Origin: Mucilaginibacter cryoferens
Lineage (GTDB): Bacteria; Bacteroidota; Bacteroidia; Sphingobacteriales; Sphingobacteriaceae
Assembly (NCBI RefSeq): GCF_014205845.1
Contig: NZ_JACHCR010000002.1
Span: forward strand, 62,001-126,000
Length of the DNA: 64,000 nt
Reading direction: 5' to 3'
The notes beneath the pieces were generated by a model that made no database searches, was not told the origin of the DNA, and saw only the letters and a list, made by a program, of their open reading frames with translations. Positions 56,242-64,000 of the stretch are shown here, in pieces. The number at the start of each line of letters is the position of its first letter. The first letter of the stretch is position 1. The position numbers and the translations under genes are program-made.

Positions 56242-58095
56242 ATGCGGCGTAACTACAGGTATTTAGTTTTTTTGTTGCTGGTAGCTGCTTTTCATATAAC
56301 CTTACCTGCTTGCGCTGCTATACAATATACCGGTGTTAACGGGCGAATTATATCTCCCGGAAACACCGGCTATTATGTTGATGCCGCAAAAGGTGATGAT
56401 GCCAATACAGGAACAAGTAGGTACAAAGCCTGGAAAACGCTAAAACAAGTAAACAGCAGGATTTTTTCGGCCGGCGACAGGATTACAATTATTGGCCCTG
56501 CGGAGTTTAAAGAATCCTTATTCCTGGTGGCTCGGGGCAATAGTGAAAAACATATTAAGCTCACTTTTTTAAAGGGGACTTATGATTTTTATACTGAAAC
56601 AAGCTTTAAAAGGCAGTTTTTTATATCGAACACCAATGATGATGCCTATACGCCAAAGGCAATAGCAATATATATAGATAGTTCCCGGTATGTAGATATC
56701 GAAGCCGGGGGCGCGAAAATGGTGATGCGTGGTAAGATGATAGAAACCTGTATCGATCATAGCGAAAATATCATTATCCATGGCGCTACCTATGATTATC
56801 ATCGCCCAACGGTATCCGAATTACAGGTGCTTAAAACCGGGGATAATTTCGCGGAGCTAAAGATCCATCCCGATTCTAAATACAGCATCAAAGATAGTAT
56901 GCTTACGTGGGAAGGAGAGAGCTGGCGTTATAACTCCATTTCGTTATGGCAGGTGTTTAACCCGGCAACAGGTAACTTACAACGTACCAACATCAATATG
57001 GATGGGCTTAAATATGCAGAAACCGGCAACAACCTGGTGAGGGTATATTTTAAAAGCAACCCCGGTTTTAAAACCGGCCTTATTTATCAAAACAGGGATA
57101 TAACCCGAGATTGTACCGGAATATTTTTGTTGCGCAGTAAAAATTTACGGTTAAAAAATGTGCATATCAATTTTATGCACGGTATGGGCGTGGTAAGCCA
57201 GTTTTGCCAAAACATTACTATTGATTCGGTTTTTGTACGGCCAGCCTTAAACTCTGGCCGTACCTCTGCCGCTTGGGCCGACGTTTTACATTTTTCGGGT
57301 TGCAGGGGCAAAATAGTTATTACAAATTCATATTTATCGGGGGCAAATGATGATGCCGTTAATATACACGGCACTTATTTACGTATTATAAATAAGCCAC
57401 TGGCTAATCAGCTATTGGTTAGGTTTATGCATAACCAAACCTTCGGTTTCGAGGCTTTTGAGCAGGGAGATAGTATTGCACTTATTCATGCTAAAAGCCT
57501 GTTACAATATGGTACTAATGTGGTATCCCGGGTTGAAAAGATAAATGACAAAGATGTTCTGCTAACCTTTAAAAAGCCCGTAACAGAAACTATGGAACTA
57601 AATGACGTTATAGAAAATGTTACCTGGACGCCCGAGGTGTATATTGCTCACGATACTATTGCCCGCATCCCTACACGGGGTGTTTTAGTTACTACCCGCC
57701 GCAAGGCAATTATCGAAAAGAATGTATTTGAGGGTACCAATAATAGTGCGATAAGCATAGCCGATGATGCCGCAAGCTGGTATGAGTCTGGTATGATTAG
57801 TAACCTGCTTATCAGGTACAATAAATTTAATTTATGCGGAGAGCCTGCTATCGTGATAGCTCCCGAAAACACCCAAAGCAGTACACAAAAGGTACATAAC
57901 CATATTGTGATCACTCAAAACATTTTTAATCTATCATCGCCTGTAGCTATAGCTGCAAAAAGTTCTGCAGATATCAGCGTAGTAAATAACTATTTTAACT
58001 TACCCGGTGTAGCCGTAAAAGAAACCGACATAGTGAAATTTGAGGATTGTGCGGATATTCATTTATCCGGCAACAAAATTTCGGTAAAAAAGTAA
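56242..58095 (+). CDS. Right-handed beta-helix glycosidase, GH110-like alpha-1,3-galactosidase
   Basis: A 617-residue secreted protein (signal about 1-27). GYYVDAAKGDDANTGTSRYK opens the beta-helix domain. The segments CIDHSENIIIHGATYDYHRPTVSE, GMGVVSQFCQNITIDSV, LHFSGCRGKIVI and NDDAVNIHGTYLR correspond to what I remember of GH110, which removes alpha-1,3-galactose, including the blood-group-B galactose. Aspartates in ADVLHF and NDDAVN are candidate catalytic residues. The start is ATG 56242, 4 bases after the GH95 stop; an open frame extends further upstream inside the GH95 gene. Other beta-helix families cannot be excluded. Confidence 0.72.
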   Translation: MRRNYRYLVFLLLVAAFHITLPACAAIQYTGVNGRIISPGNTGYYVDAAKGDDANTGTSRYKAWKTLKQVNSRIFSAGDRITIIGPAEFKESLFLVARGNSEKHIKLTFLKGTYDFYTETSFKRQFFISNTNDDAYTPKAIAIYIDSSRYVDIEAGGAKMVMRGKMIETCIDHSENIIIHGATYDYHRPTVSELQVLKTGDNFAELKIHPDSKYSIKDSMLTWEGESWRYNSISLWQVFNPATGNLQRTNINMDGLKYAETGNNLVRVYFKSNPGFKTGLIYQNRDITRDCTGIFLLRSKNLRLKNVHINFMHGMGVVSQFCQNITIDSVFVRPALNSGRTSAAWADVLHFSGCRGKIVITNSYLSGANDDAVNIHGTYLRIINKPLANQLLVRFMHNQTFGFEAFEQGDSIALIHAKSLLQYGTNVVSRVEKINDKDVLLTFKKPVTETMELNDVIENVTWTPEVYIAHDTIARIPTRGVLVTTRRKAIIEKNVFEGTNNSAISIADDAASWYESGMISNLLIRYNKFNLCGEPAIVIAPENTQSSTQKVHNHIVITQNIFNLSSPVAIAAKSSADISVVNNYFNLPGVAVKETDIVKFEDCADIHLSGNKISVKK

Positions 58096-58099
58096 CTGG

Positions 58100-58190
58100 T
58101 GTTAAGTCAGTAGTCATTAGCTGGAAGTCATAAGTTGGATTTTTTTTCTTTTCTATATTTGGAACTAAAGACTTGGAGCCTATTTAAAAA
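58100..58190. repeat. Degenerate relative of the 45241 repeat
   Basis: GTTAAGTCAGTAGTCATTAG, then GGAAGTCATAAGT and AACTAAAGACTTGG, resemble the block at 45241-45320 in word content and order. Probably an old copy. Confidence 0.45.
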
Positions 58191-58207
58191 CAAATAAACA
58201 GATCGTC

Positions 58208-58544
58208 ATTGCTTCGTTGTACTTTCTTATAATGACAGGCTTTTAAAGTATTGATTATCAATATGTAATTTTAAAACACAGCACCATCGCCGCCGTCATT
58301 GAGGCACGAAGCAATCCCCGACTTACAGAGTAGTTGTTCAAATCCGCCCTGTAAGTAGGGGATTGCTTCGTCGTACCTCCTCGCAATGACATGGTTGTAA
58401 AGTGTTGATTTTCAGCATCTATCTTTTAAATACAAACCCCTCGCCACCGTCATTGAGGTACGAAGCAATCCCCGATTTACAGAGTAGCTGTGCAAATCCG
58501 CCCTGTAAGTAGGGGATTGCTTCGTCGTACCTCCTCGCAAGGAC
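58208..58544. repeat. Two tandem 154-base units plus a partial unit, each with a long hairpin
   Basis: Units 58231-58384 and 58385-58538 align along their whole length, and a partial third copy precedes them (58208-58236). Each unit contains GTCATTGAGG ... CGAAGCAATCCCC mirrored by GGGGATTGCTTCG ... CAATGAC (58295-58390 and 58449-58544), a 96-base imperfect palindrome. A further fragment of the same family lies at about 1704-1733. No gene here. Confidence 0.88.
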
Positions 58545-58894
58545 GGTTTTTTTTTAAGATGTCATTACTGTTTTTTCTGGGTTACCCCCGGTTGTCACTC
58601 AATGACGGCTGTATAAGGGCTTAATGGAGTGTGTAAAATGTCCTCGAAAACGTTTAAACAGGCTTTTAGTCCAATTAACTTTCTATAAACCATTGACGAA
58701 AACAGGATACAGACGTTTTTTGGTCTTAGCTGATGTGAAGTGTTTTCTCCATTTCTACATAACAAAATTGATACAAAGCATATTGCCGATGTAATAAGTA
58801 TATCAATGATTTAGCGATAGTATTGGTCATAAATGAGTTATCATAGCATAGTTCATATTTGTTTTATTTTACCATGATATATATCAGTGTATTG
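58545..58894. other. Intergenic region upstream of promoter S2
   Basis: No gene seen. AT-rich sequence between the tandem repeats and the regulon promoter. No strong hairpin or further regulon site was recognised. Confidence 0.5.
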
Positions 58895-58950
58895 TCCATC
58901 TTTTTAAAAGGTTTATCCATTTTTTAAAAAGTAATAAGCAGATACATTTA
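58895..58950 (+). promoter_or_regulatory. Regulon promoter S2, esterase-GH29-GH95 operon
   Basis: TCCAT at 58895-58899 and 58916-58920 (21 bases apart), then TACATTTA at 58943-58950, 27 bases after the second half-site. Leader of about 145 bases. Confidence 0.75.
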
Positions 58951-59098
58951 CGCTAACCAATACAAAACACATCAATTGAATGCCGCATTTTTTTAATACA
59001 TGTGCACAGCCATGCTTTGGAGTTACAGGTAACTTTTTAGTTTATAAAAACATCAATACATATAAACTTAAAAACTAACATTCTAAAGCTGATAACCG

Positions 59099-61036
59099 AT
59101 GCTGAAAACTAAGTACTTAATCATTTTATTGCTTTCAACGGTTGCCTTTTTTAGCGCAAAGGCACAGGATAAAACCATCCTTTGGAAAGGCTTCGAAAAA
59201 GTGCAACTTAAATTGGAGGGGCATGATGCCTATTATGTAAAACCTGCTCACCCATTGCCAGGCAATCCCTGGGTTTGGCGTACATCTTTTCCAGACTGGC
59301 ATACCGATATAGACAGCATTTTGCTGGCAAAAGGTTTTTATGTGGCGTTTATTAATGTAGATAACCAATATGGTGCACCCAGCGCCATGAATTTTTACGA
59401 TGTATTTTACACTTACCTTACCACGCAACTGGCCTTTGCGCCAAAAGTGGCATTGGAGGCGGTAAGCAGAGGAGGTTTATATGCTTATGCCTGGGCCAAG
59501 CGCAACCCCGATAAGATTACCTGTATTTATGCCGAAACTCCGGTTTGCGATATTAAAAGCTGGCCGGGTGGTAAGCTGAAAAGCCCGGGCGATGCCACTT
59601 CATGGGCCGAGTTGAAAAAGGTTTACAACTTTACAGAAGAGCAGGCCGTTGCTTTTAATGATAACCCTATTGATAATTTAGAAGGCCTTGCATCTTTTAG
59701 GGTGCCAATTTTGCACACTATTGGCCTGGAGGATAAACTGGCCCCGCCTGCCGAGAATAGCGACGTTTTAGCAAAGCGTTACATCGCCTTGGGTGGCCCT
59801 ATCAGCATCCATCCGGTAACACAGGGCCCGATGGAATTGCAGGGGCATCATTTTACGGTTGATCGCCCGGCTTACTATGCCCAGTTTATCTACAACAACT
59901 CGTACCCCGTACAAAAAGTACTGCCCTATACAGATTACGTTAAAACCGCGGGCGGATTAAATAACTTTTATTACGCGGTAACGGTAAAAAAGAAAGCTAC
60001 TGTTTCTTTTTTAGGCGGCTCTATCACCTTTAATCCGGGCTGGCGCGATAAAGTATGTAAGTATCTTAAAGAAACCTATCCCGAAACCGATTTTCATTTT
60101 ATCGCCGCGGGTATTCCATCTTTAGGTAGTTTGCCACACGCTTTCAGGCTGCAGAGGGATATTCTGGATTCTGGTAAAACAGATCTGTTATTTGTTGAAG
60201 CGGCTGTGAACGATAGGGGCACAGATAGCACCACCCAGGTGCGCGCTTTGGAGGGTATAGTAAGGCACGCTAAACTGAGCAACCCGATGATGGATGTAAT
60301 TATGATGGCGTTTGTTGATCCTCAAAAAATGGAGAACTACGCCAAAGGCAAGGTATCGCCGGAGTTATTGAACCATCAGCTGGTAGCTACTCATTACAAT
60401 CTGCCCTACGTAAACCTGGCGTTGGAGGTAAATGATAAGATAGCAAATAAGGAGCTTACCTGGGCCGACGATTTTAAAGATATTCACCCATGGTATCACG
60501 GGCAGGAGATATATTTTGAAACCATAAAAGCACTTTTACAGGCTAATATTGCTGCCAATTATAAACAGCCCTTTAAAGCTGTTTTACCAAAGCCAATTGA
60601 TAAGGCAAACTATAATAATGGCAGCTATTACAACATCACCAATGCCAAGCTGGACAAAGGCTGGGCCATCGACCCGAAATGGAACCCTAAGGATGGACTA
60701 TCTACCCGCCCCGGTTTTGTTGATGTGCCCATGCTAAATGCTACCGAGCCAGGCAGCCAATTTACGCTGCCGTTTAAAGGTACTGCCGTGGGCATTGCCG
60801 TAGTTGCTGGACCCGATGCGGGTATTATATCCTACGCTATTGATAACGGAGCTTACAAAGAGCTGGATCTGCTAACCGAGTTTTACAGCTGGATTCATCT
60901 AGGCGTTTACCATTTACTGGGCGATAACCTGAGCAACGGTAATCACATTTTAAAAGTTAAAATAAGCGATAAAAAGAACACTGCAAGCAAAGGTAACGCC
61001 TGCCGCATAGTTAACTTTTTTGTGAACAACAAGTAA
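59099..61036 (+). CDS. Double-domain esterase: alpha/beta-hydrolase plus SGNH hydrolase
   Basis: A 645-residue secreted protein (signal cleavage after AKA, about residue 22). Residues ~25-270 form an alpha/beta-hydrolase with nucleophile Ser123 in EAVSRGGLYAYAWA, candidate acid Asp212 and His250/251. Residues ~300-475 are an SGNH hydrolase with Ser308 (FLGGSIT), Asn371 (AAVNDRG) and the Asp461-x-His463 pair (DIHPW). A C-terminal beta-sandwich (about 510-645) completes it. Both active sites look intact. It probably removes acetyl or other esters from the glycan so that the fucosidases can act. First gene of the S2 operon. Confidence 0.82.
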   Translation: MLKTKYLIILLLSTVAFFSAKAQDKTILWKGFEKVQLKLEGHDAYYVKPAHPLPGNPWVWRTSFPDWHTDIDSILLAKGFYVAFINVDNQYGAPSAMNFYDVFYTYLTTQLAFAPKVALEAVSRGGLYAYAWAKRNPDKITCIYAETPVCDIKSWPGGKLKSPGDATSWAELKKVYNFTEEQAVAFNDNPIDNLEGLASFRVPILHTIGLEDKLAPPAENSDVLAKRYIALGGPISIHPVTQGPMELQGHHFTVDRPAYYAQFIYNNSYPVQKVLPYTDYVKTAGGLNNFYYAVTVKKKATVSFLGGSITFNPGWRDKVCKYLKETYPETDFHFIAAGIPSLGSLPHAFRLQRDILDSGKTDLLFVEAAVNDRGTDSTTQVRALEGIVRHAKLSNPMMDVIMMAFVDPQKMENYAKGKVSPELLNHQLVATHYNLPYVNLALEVNDKIANKELTWADDFKDIHPWYHGQEIYFETIKALLQANIAANYKQPFKAVLPKPIDKANYNNGSYYNITNAKLDKGWAIDPKWNPKDGLSTRPGFVDVPMLNATEPGSQFTLPFKGTAVGIAVVAGPDAGIISYAIDNGAYKELDLLTEFYSWIHLGVYHLLGDNLSNGNHILKVKISDKKNTASKGNACRIVNFFVNNK

Positions 61037-61064
61037 AAAGCACCTAACTAATTTAAACTATACA

Positions 61065-62378
61065 ATGAAAACAAAAACAGGACTTTTAATAGCTCTTGTA
61101 TTAAGTACATGCGTTGCTATGGCACAGCAGGCAACAACGGCCGTGCCGGTTAAAACCCCTAAAGCAGTTATGGATCAGTTTATGGATAAGCGCTTTGGCA
61201 TGTTTATCCATTTCGGTCCGGTTACGCAACGTGGTACCGAAATTGGCTGGAGCCGGAACGACCAGGTACCCGAAGAGGAATATGATAACCTGTATCACGA
61301 ATTTAATCCCACCTTATTTAATGCTGATGAATGGGTAAAAGCAGCTAAAGATGCCGGCATGAAATATCTTACCATTACAGCTAAGCACCACGATGGTTTC
61401 CTGCTATGGCCAAGCGCGTTTTCTGATTATAATGTATCTAAATCTCCATTTAAAAGAGATATAGTTGGCGAGCTTGCCAAAGCTTGCAAAAAAGAAGGTA
61501 TCACCTTTTGCATCTATTGCACCGTGCTGGATTGGCACGATAAAGATTATCCTATTGATAACCCGCATCACCCCGAAATAAACGCCCGCAAAGGCGATAT
61601 GGCCGCTTTTAAAACCCGTATGAAAAACGAACTAAAGGAAGTGATAACCAAATATCATCCCTTTATGCTTTGGTTTGATGGTTATTGGGAAACCCCGTGG
61701 ACAACTGCCGATGGGCAGGAAATTTACAACTACATTAAAAGTGTTGATGTAAATGTAATTACCAATAACCGCCTGGGTAAAGTAACAGATAAATTAAGCG
61801 GCGATGCCGTGGGCGATTTTTTAACCCCTGAACAAACTATAGGTAAACTGAATATGGCTGAACCCTGGGAAAGCTGTATCACCATTTGCAATCAATGGGC
61901 CTGGAAACCAAACGACCAGATGAAATCACTAAAGCAATGCATCCAAACTTTGGTTACAACGGCATCGGGCAACGGTAATTTGTTGTTTAACGTTGGTCCG
62001 GCTATGGATGGCCATATAGAAGCCCGGCAGGTGGCCCGCTTAAAAGAAATGGGGAGTTGGTTAAAGCAAAACGGCGAAGCTATTTATGGTACTAAAGGCG
62101 GTCCGTATTTACCAACTGCAGAGTATGGTGCTACACGCAAAGGCAATAAGGTATACATTAATGTTTTTGAGCGGAAAGACAGTACCTTGAACATCCCGTT
62201 GATTCCCAATGCCCAGGTTCTGAAATCGTATTTCCTTAACGGGAACACGGTGGCTATAAAATCTGATAGCAAAGGCTATAAGATAGAGCTGCCTGCTACT
62301 TTACCCGATGAAAATTGCTCTGTAATAGTACTAGAACTGGATGTTGACGCTACGGAGATCCCCGTAATAAAATCATAA
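61065..62378 (+). CDS. GH29 alpha-L-fucosidase
   Basis: A retaining alpha-L-fucosidase of 437 residues with signal peptide (cleavage after AMA, residue 20). The barrel holds FGMFIHFGP, the AKHHDGF loop (107-112) and the nucleophile Asp205 in FMLWFDGYWE. The acid/base is not conserved in position within GH29 and cannot be assigned. The short C-terminal beta domain fits the 1,3/1,4-preferring subgroup, but linkage specificity is uncertain. It lies 28 bases after the esterase gene and 7 bases before the second GH95. Confidence 0.94.
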   Translation: MKTKTGLLIALVLSTCVAMAQQATTAVPVKTPKAVMDQFMDKRFGMFIHFGPVTQRGTEIGWSRNDQVPEEEYDNLYHEFNPTLFNADEWVKAAKDAGMKYLTITAKHHDGFLLWPSAFSDYNVSKSPFKRDIVGELAKACKKEGITFCIYCTVLDWHDKDYPIDNPHHPEINARKGDMAAFKTRMKNELKEVITKYHPFMLWFDGYWETPWTTADGQEIYNYIKSVDVNVITNNRLGKVTDKLSGDAVGDFLTPEQTIGKLNMAEPWESCITICNQWAWKPNDQMKSLKQCIQTLVTTASGNGNLLFNVGPAMDGHIEARQVARLKEMGSWLKQNGEAIYGTKGGPYLPTAEYGATRKGNKVYINVFERKDSTLNIPLIPNAQVLKSYFLNGNTVAIKSDSKGYKIELPATLPDENCSVIVLELDVDATEIPVIKS

Positions 62379-62385
62379 TATAAGC

Positions 62386-64000
62386 ATGAATTTAAAGAGT
62401 TTTATACCCGCCACAACGGCTCTGTTATTTGTATCTGCCATTTGTTTGGGGCAGCAAAAGCCGCTAACGCTGCATTACGATAAACCAGCCTCGCGCTGGG
62501 AAGAAACCCTTGCACTAGGTAACGGCCGTTTAGGAATGATGCCAGATGGCGGAGTAAGCAACGAGAAAATTGTACTCAATGATATTACTTTATGGTCGGG
62601 CTCGGTGCAGGATGCCAATAATTATGATGCTTATAAAAAGCTGCCAGAGATAAAGGCGCTTTTATTAGCCGGTAAAAATGTAGAAGCACAGGCACTGATA
62701 GATAAAGATTTTGTGTGCAAAGGCCCCGGCTCTGGCGGCAGGCAATGGGGCTGTTTCCAAACCCTCGGCAACCTGAACCTGAAGTTTGATTACAATGGTG
62801 CCGATGCATCAGCATTTACCAATTATCAACGGGAGTTATCACTTGATAATGCCATTGCCAAAAGCACTTACACCGTTAATGGTGTTACCTACAGGCGCGA
62901 GTACTTTACCAGCTTTGGCGATGATGTGGATATGATTCGTTTAACTGCCGATAAACCGGGGCGGTTGAATTTTAGTATTGATTTAAACCGGGCCGAGCGC
63001 TCTAAAACCAGTACCATTGGCAATACCCTGCAAATGGAAGGCCGGTTGGATAACGGCACAGATGGTAATGGCATGCAATACATTGCCAATGTTAAAGCAA
63101 AACTTACAGGTGGCACATTAACTGCAACGGATAATACCCTGGTAATAAAGGGTGCTACAGAGGTTGTTATTTATGTATCGGCAACAACCGATTTTAAAAG
63201 CCCGGGCTTTAAAGCAAAAATGGAGCAAGCCCTGGCTGCTGCAATTACAAAGCCTTACGCTTTGCAAAAACAACAGCATACAGCCAAATTTCAAAAACTG
63301 TTTAACAGGGTGAGCATCAATTTAGGTGATGATAACGCTACAGAAACTACAGATCAACGCCTCATCAGTTTTCATAAATCACCTGCGGACGATAAGGGGC
63401 TACCGGTATTATTTTACCAGTTTGGCCGGTATTTAAGCATTTGCAGCACAAGGATTGGTTTATTACCGCCAAATTTACAAGGGCTTTGGGCCAATGAGGT
63501 ACATACACCCTGGAATGGCGACTATCACCTGGATGTGAACGTGCAGATGAACCATTTTCCGGTGGAGGTTTCTAATTTATCAGAATTAAATCTGCCATTG
63601 GTTGAATTGGTGCGCGGCCTGGTTAAAAATGGCGAACGTACCGCAAAAGCCTACTACGATGCCGACGGGTGGGTAGCCCACGTAATTACCAATGTTTGGG
63701 GATGGACAGAGCCGGGCGAAAGTGCTTCATGGGGAGTAACCAAAGGTGGTTCGGGCTGGTTGTGCAGCAATATATGGGATCATTATGCATTTACCAACGA
63801 TAAAAGCTTTCTGAAAAGCGTGTATCCTATTTTAAAGGGATCGGCACAGTTTTACAATAGCATTCTGGTTAAAGACCCTAAAAGCGGCTATATGGTAACA
63901 GCTCCATCTTCATCGCCCGAGAATAGTTTTGTGATGCCGGATGGCAGCGGCAACCACGCCAGTATTTGCATAGGTGCAACGTTCGATAACCAGATCATGC
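62386..64000 (+). CDS. Second GH95-family fucosidase (truncated by window end)
   Basis: An open frame of 538 codons runs from ATG 62386 to the window end. Signal peptide (FIPATTALLFVSAICLG, cleavage before QQK), then TLALGNGRLGMMPDGGV, the N-terminal beta domain, and the barrel start LLPPNLQGLWANEVHTPWNG. The usual N-x-N of the family (HSNINIQMN in the neighbour) reads YHLDVNVQMNHF here, so the first Asn is Asp. APSSSPEN matches the Glu segment. The change may mean another substrate, such as L-galactose. The operon continues beyond the window. Confidence 0.9.
   Translation, partial: MNLKSFIPATTALLFVSAICLGQQKPLTLHYDKPASRWEETLALGNGRLGMMPDGGVSNEKIVLNDITLWSGSVQDANNYDAYKKLPEIKALLLAGKNVEAQALIDKDFVCKGPGSGGRQWGCFQTLGNLNLKFDYNGADASAFTNYQRELSLDNAIAKSTYTVNGVTYRREYFTSFGDDVDMIRLTADKPGRLNFSIDLNRAERSKTSTIGNTLQMEGRLDNGTDGNGMQYIANVKAKLTGGTLTATDNTLVIKGATEVVIYVSATTDFKSPGFKAKMEQALAAAITKPYALQKQQHTAKFQKLFNRVSINLGDDNATETTDQRLISFHKSPADDKGLPVLFYQFGRYLSICSTRIGLLPPNLQGLWANEVHTPWNGDYHLDVNVQMNHFPVEVSNLSELNLPLVELVRGLVKNGERTAKAYYDADGWVAHVITNVWGWTEPGESASWGVTKGGSGWLCSNIWDHYAFTNDKSFLKSVYPILKGSAQFYNSILVKDPKSGYMVTAPSSSPENSFVMPDGSGNHASICIGATFDNQIM

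Overview
The window is a chromosomal stretch of a Bacteroidota bacterium, most likely a Sphingobacteriaceae member such as Mucilaginibacter or Pedobacter. This rests on recognisable families: a SusC/SusD pair, GH92, GH20, GH29, GH95 and GH110-type hydrolases, promoters of the Bacteroidota type (TTTG at -33, TAnnTTTG at -7), weak use of Shine-Dalgarno sequences, and many small palindromic intergenic repeats. No tRNA, rRNA, CRISPR array, transposase or phage gene was seen.

Positions 1-37000 are mostly housekeeping: protein repair (pcm), trans-translation (smpB), manganese homeostasis (mntR and an Nramp transporter fused to a universal stress domain), an Lrp-type regulator, uracil-DNA glycosylase, a Crp-like regulator, lysS, a histidine kinase, clpB, a pair of M16 peptidases, guaB, a LOG-family hydrolase, a papain-like peptidase, an acyl-CoA carboxylase subunit, trxB and a GH20 hexosaminidase. 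Between them lie a probable small RNA (about 9288-9415), a decayed RibD/DHFR-like gene (6850-7064), and an M19 dipeptidase whose signal peptide is cut off from the enzyme by one in-frame TAA (30033-30035).

Positions 37178-64000 form a fucose-centred polysaccharide utilisation locus. It contains a GH92 mannosidase, an AraC-type regulator, an oxidative L-fucose operon (L-fucose dehydrogenase, L-fuconate dehydratase, Na+/solute symporter, mutarotase), a SusC/SusD/surface-lipoprotein operon, GH95 plus a GH110-like alpha-galactosidase, and a final operon of a two-domain esterase, GH29 and a second GH95 that runs off the window. The enzymes would remove alpha-galactose, alpha-fucose, mannose and esters from a fucosylated glycan at the cell surface and in the periplasm. 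The released fucose would be imported, anomerised and oxidised.

The strongest new observation is a shared promoter architecture in front of four operons of this locus (GH92, fucose operon, susC, esterase-GH29-GH95). Each has a direct repeat TCCAT-N16-TC(C/T)AT or a close variant, with exactly 21 bp between half-sites. The -7 element TAnnTTT(A/G) starts exactly 27 bp after the start of the second half-site, so that half-site takes the place of the -33 box. This is the geometry expected of an AraC-type activator, and the regulator gene sits among these operons. Two of the four leaders also contain a terminator-like hairpin before the first gene, suggesting attenuation as a second control layer.
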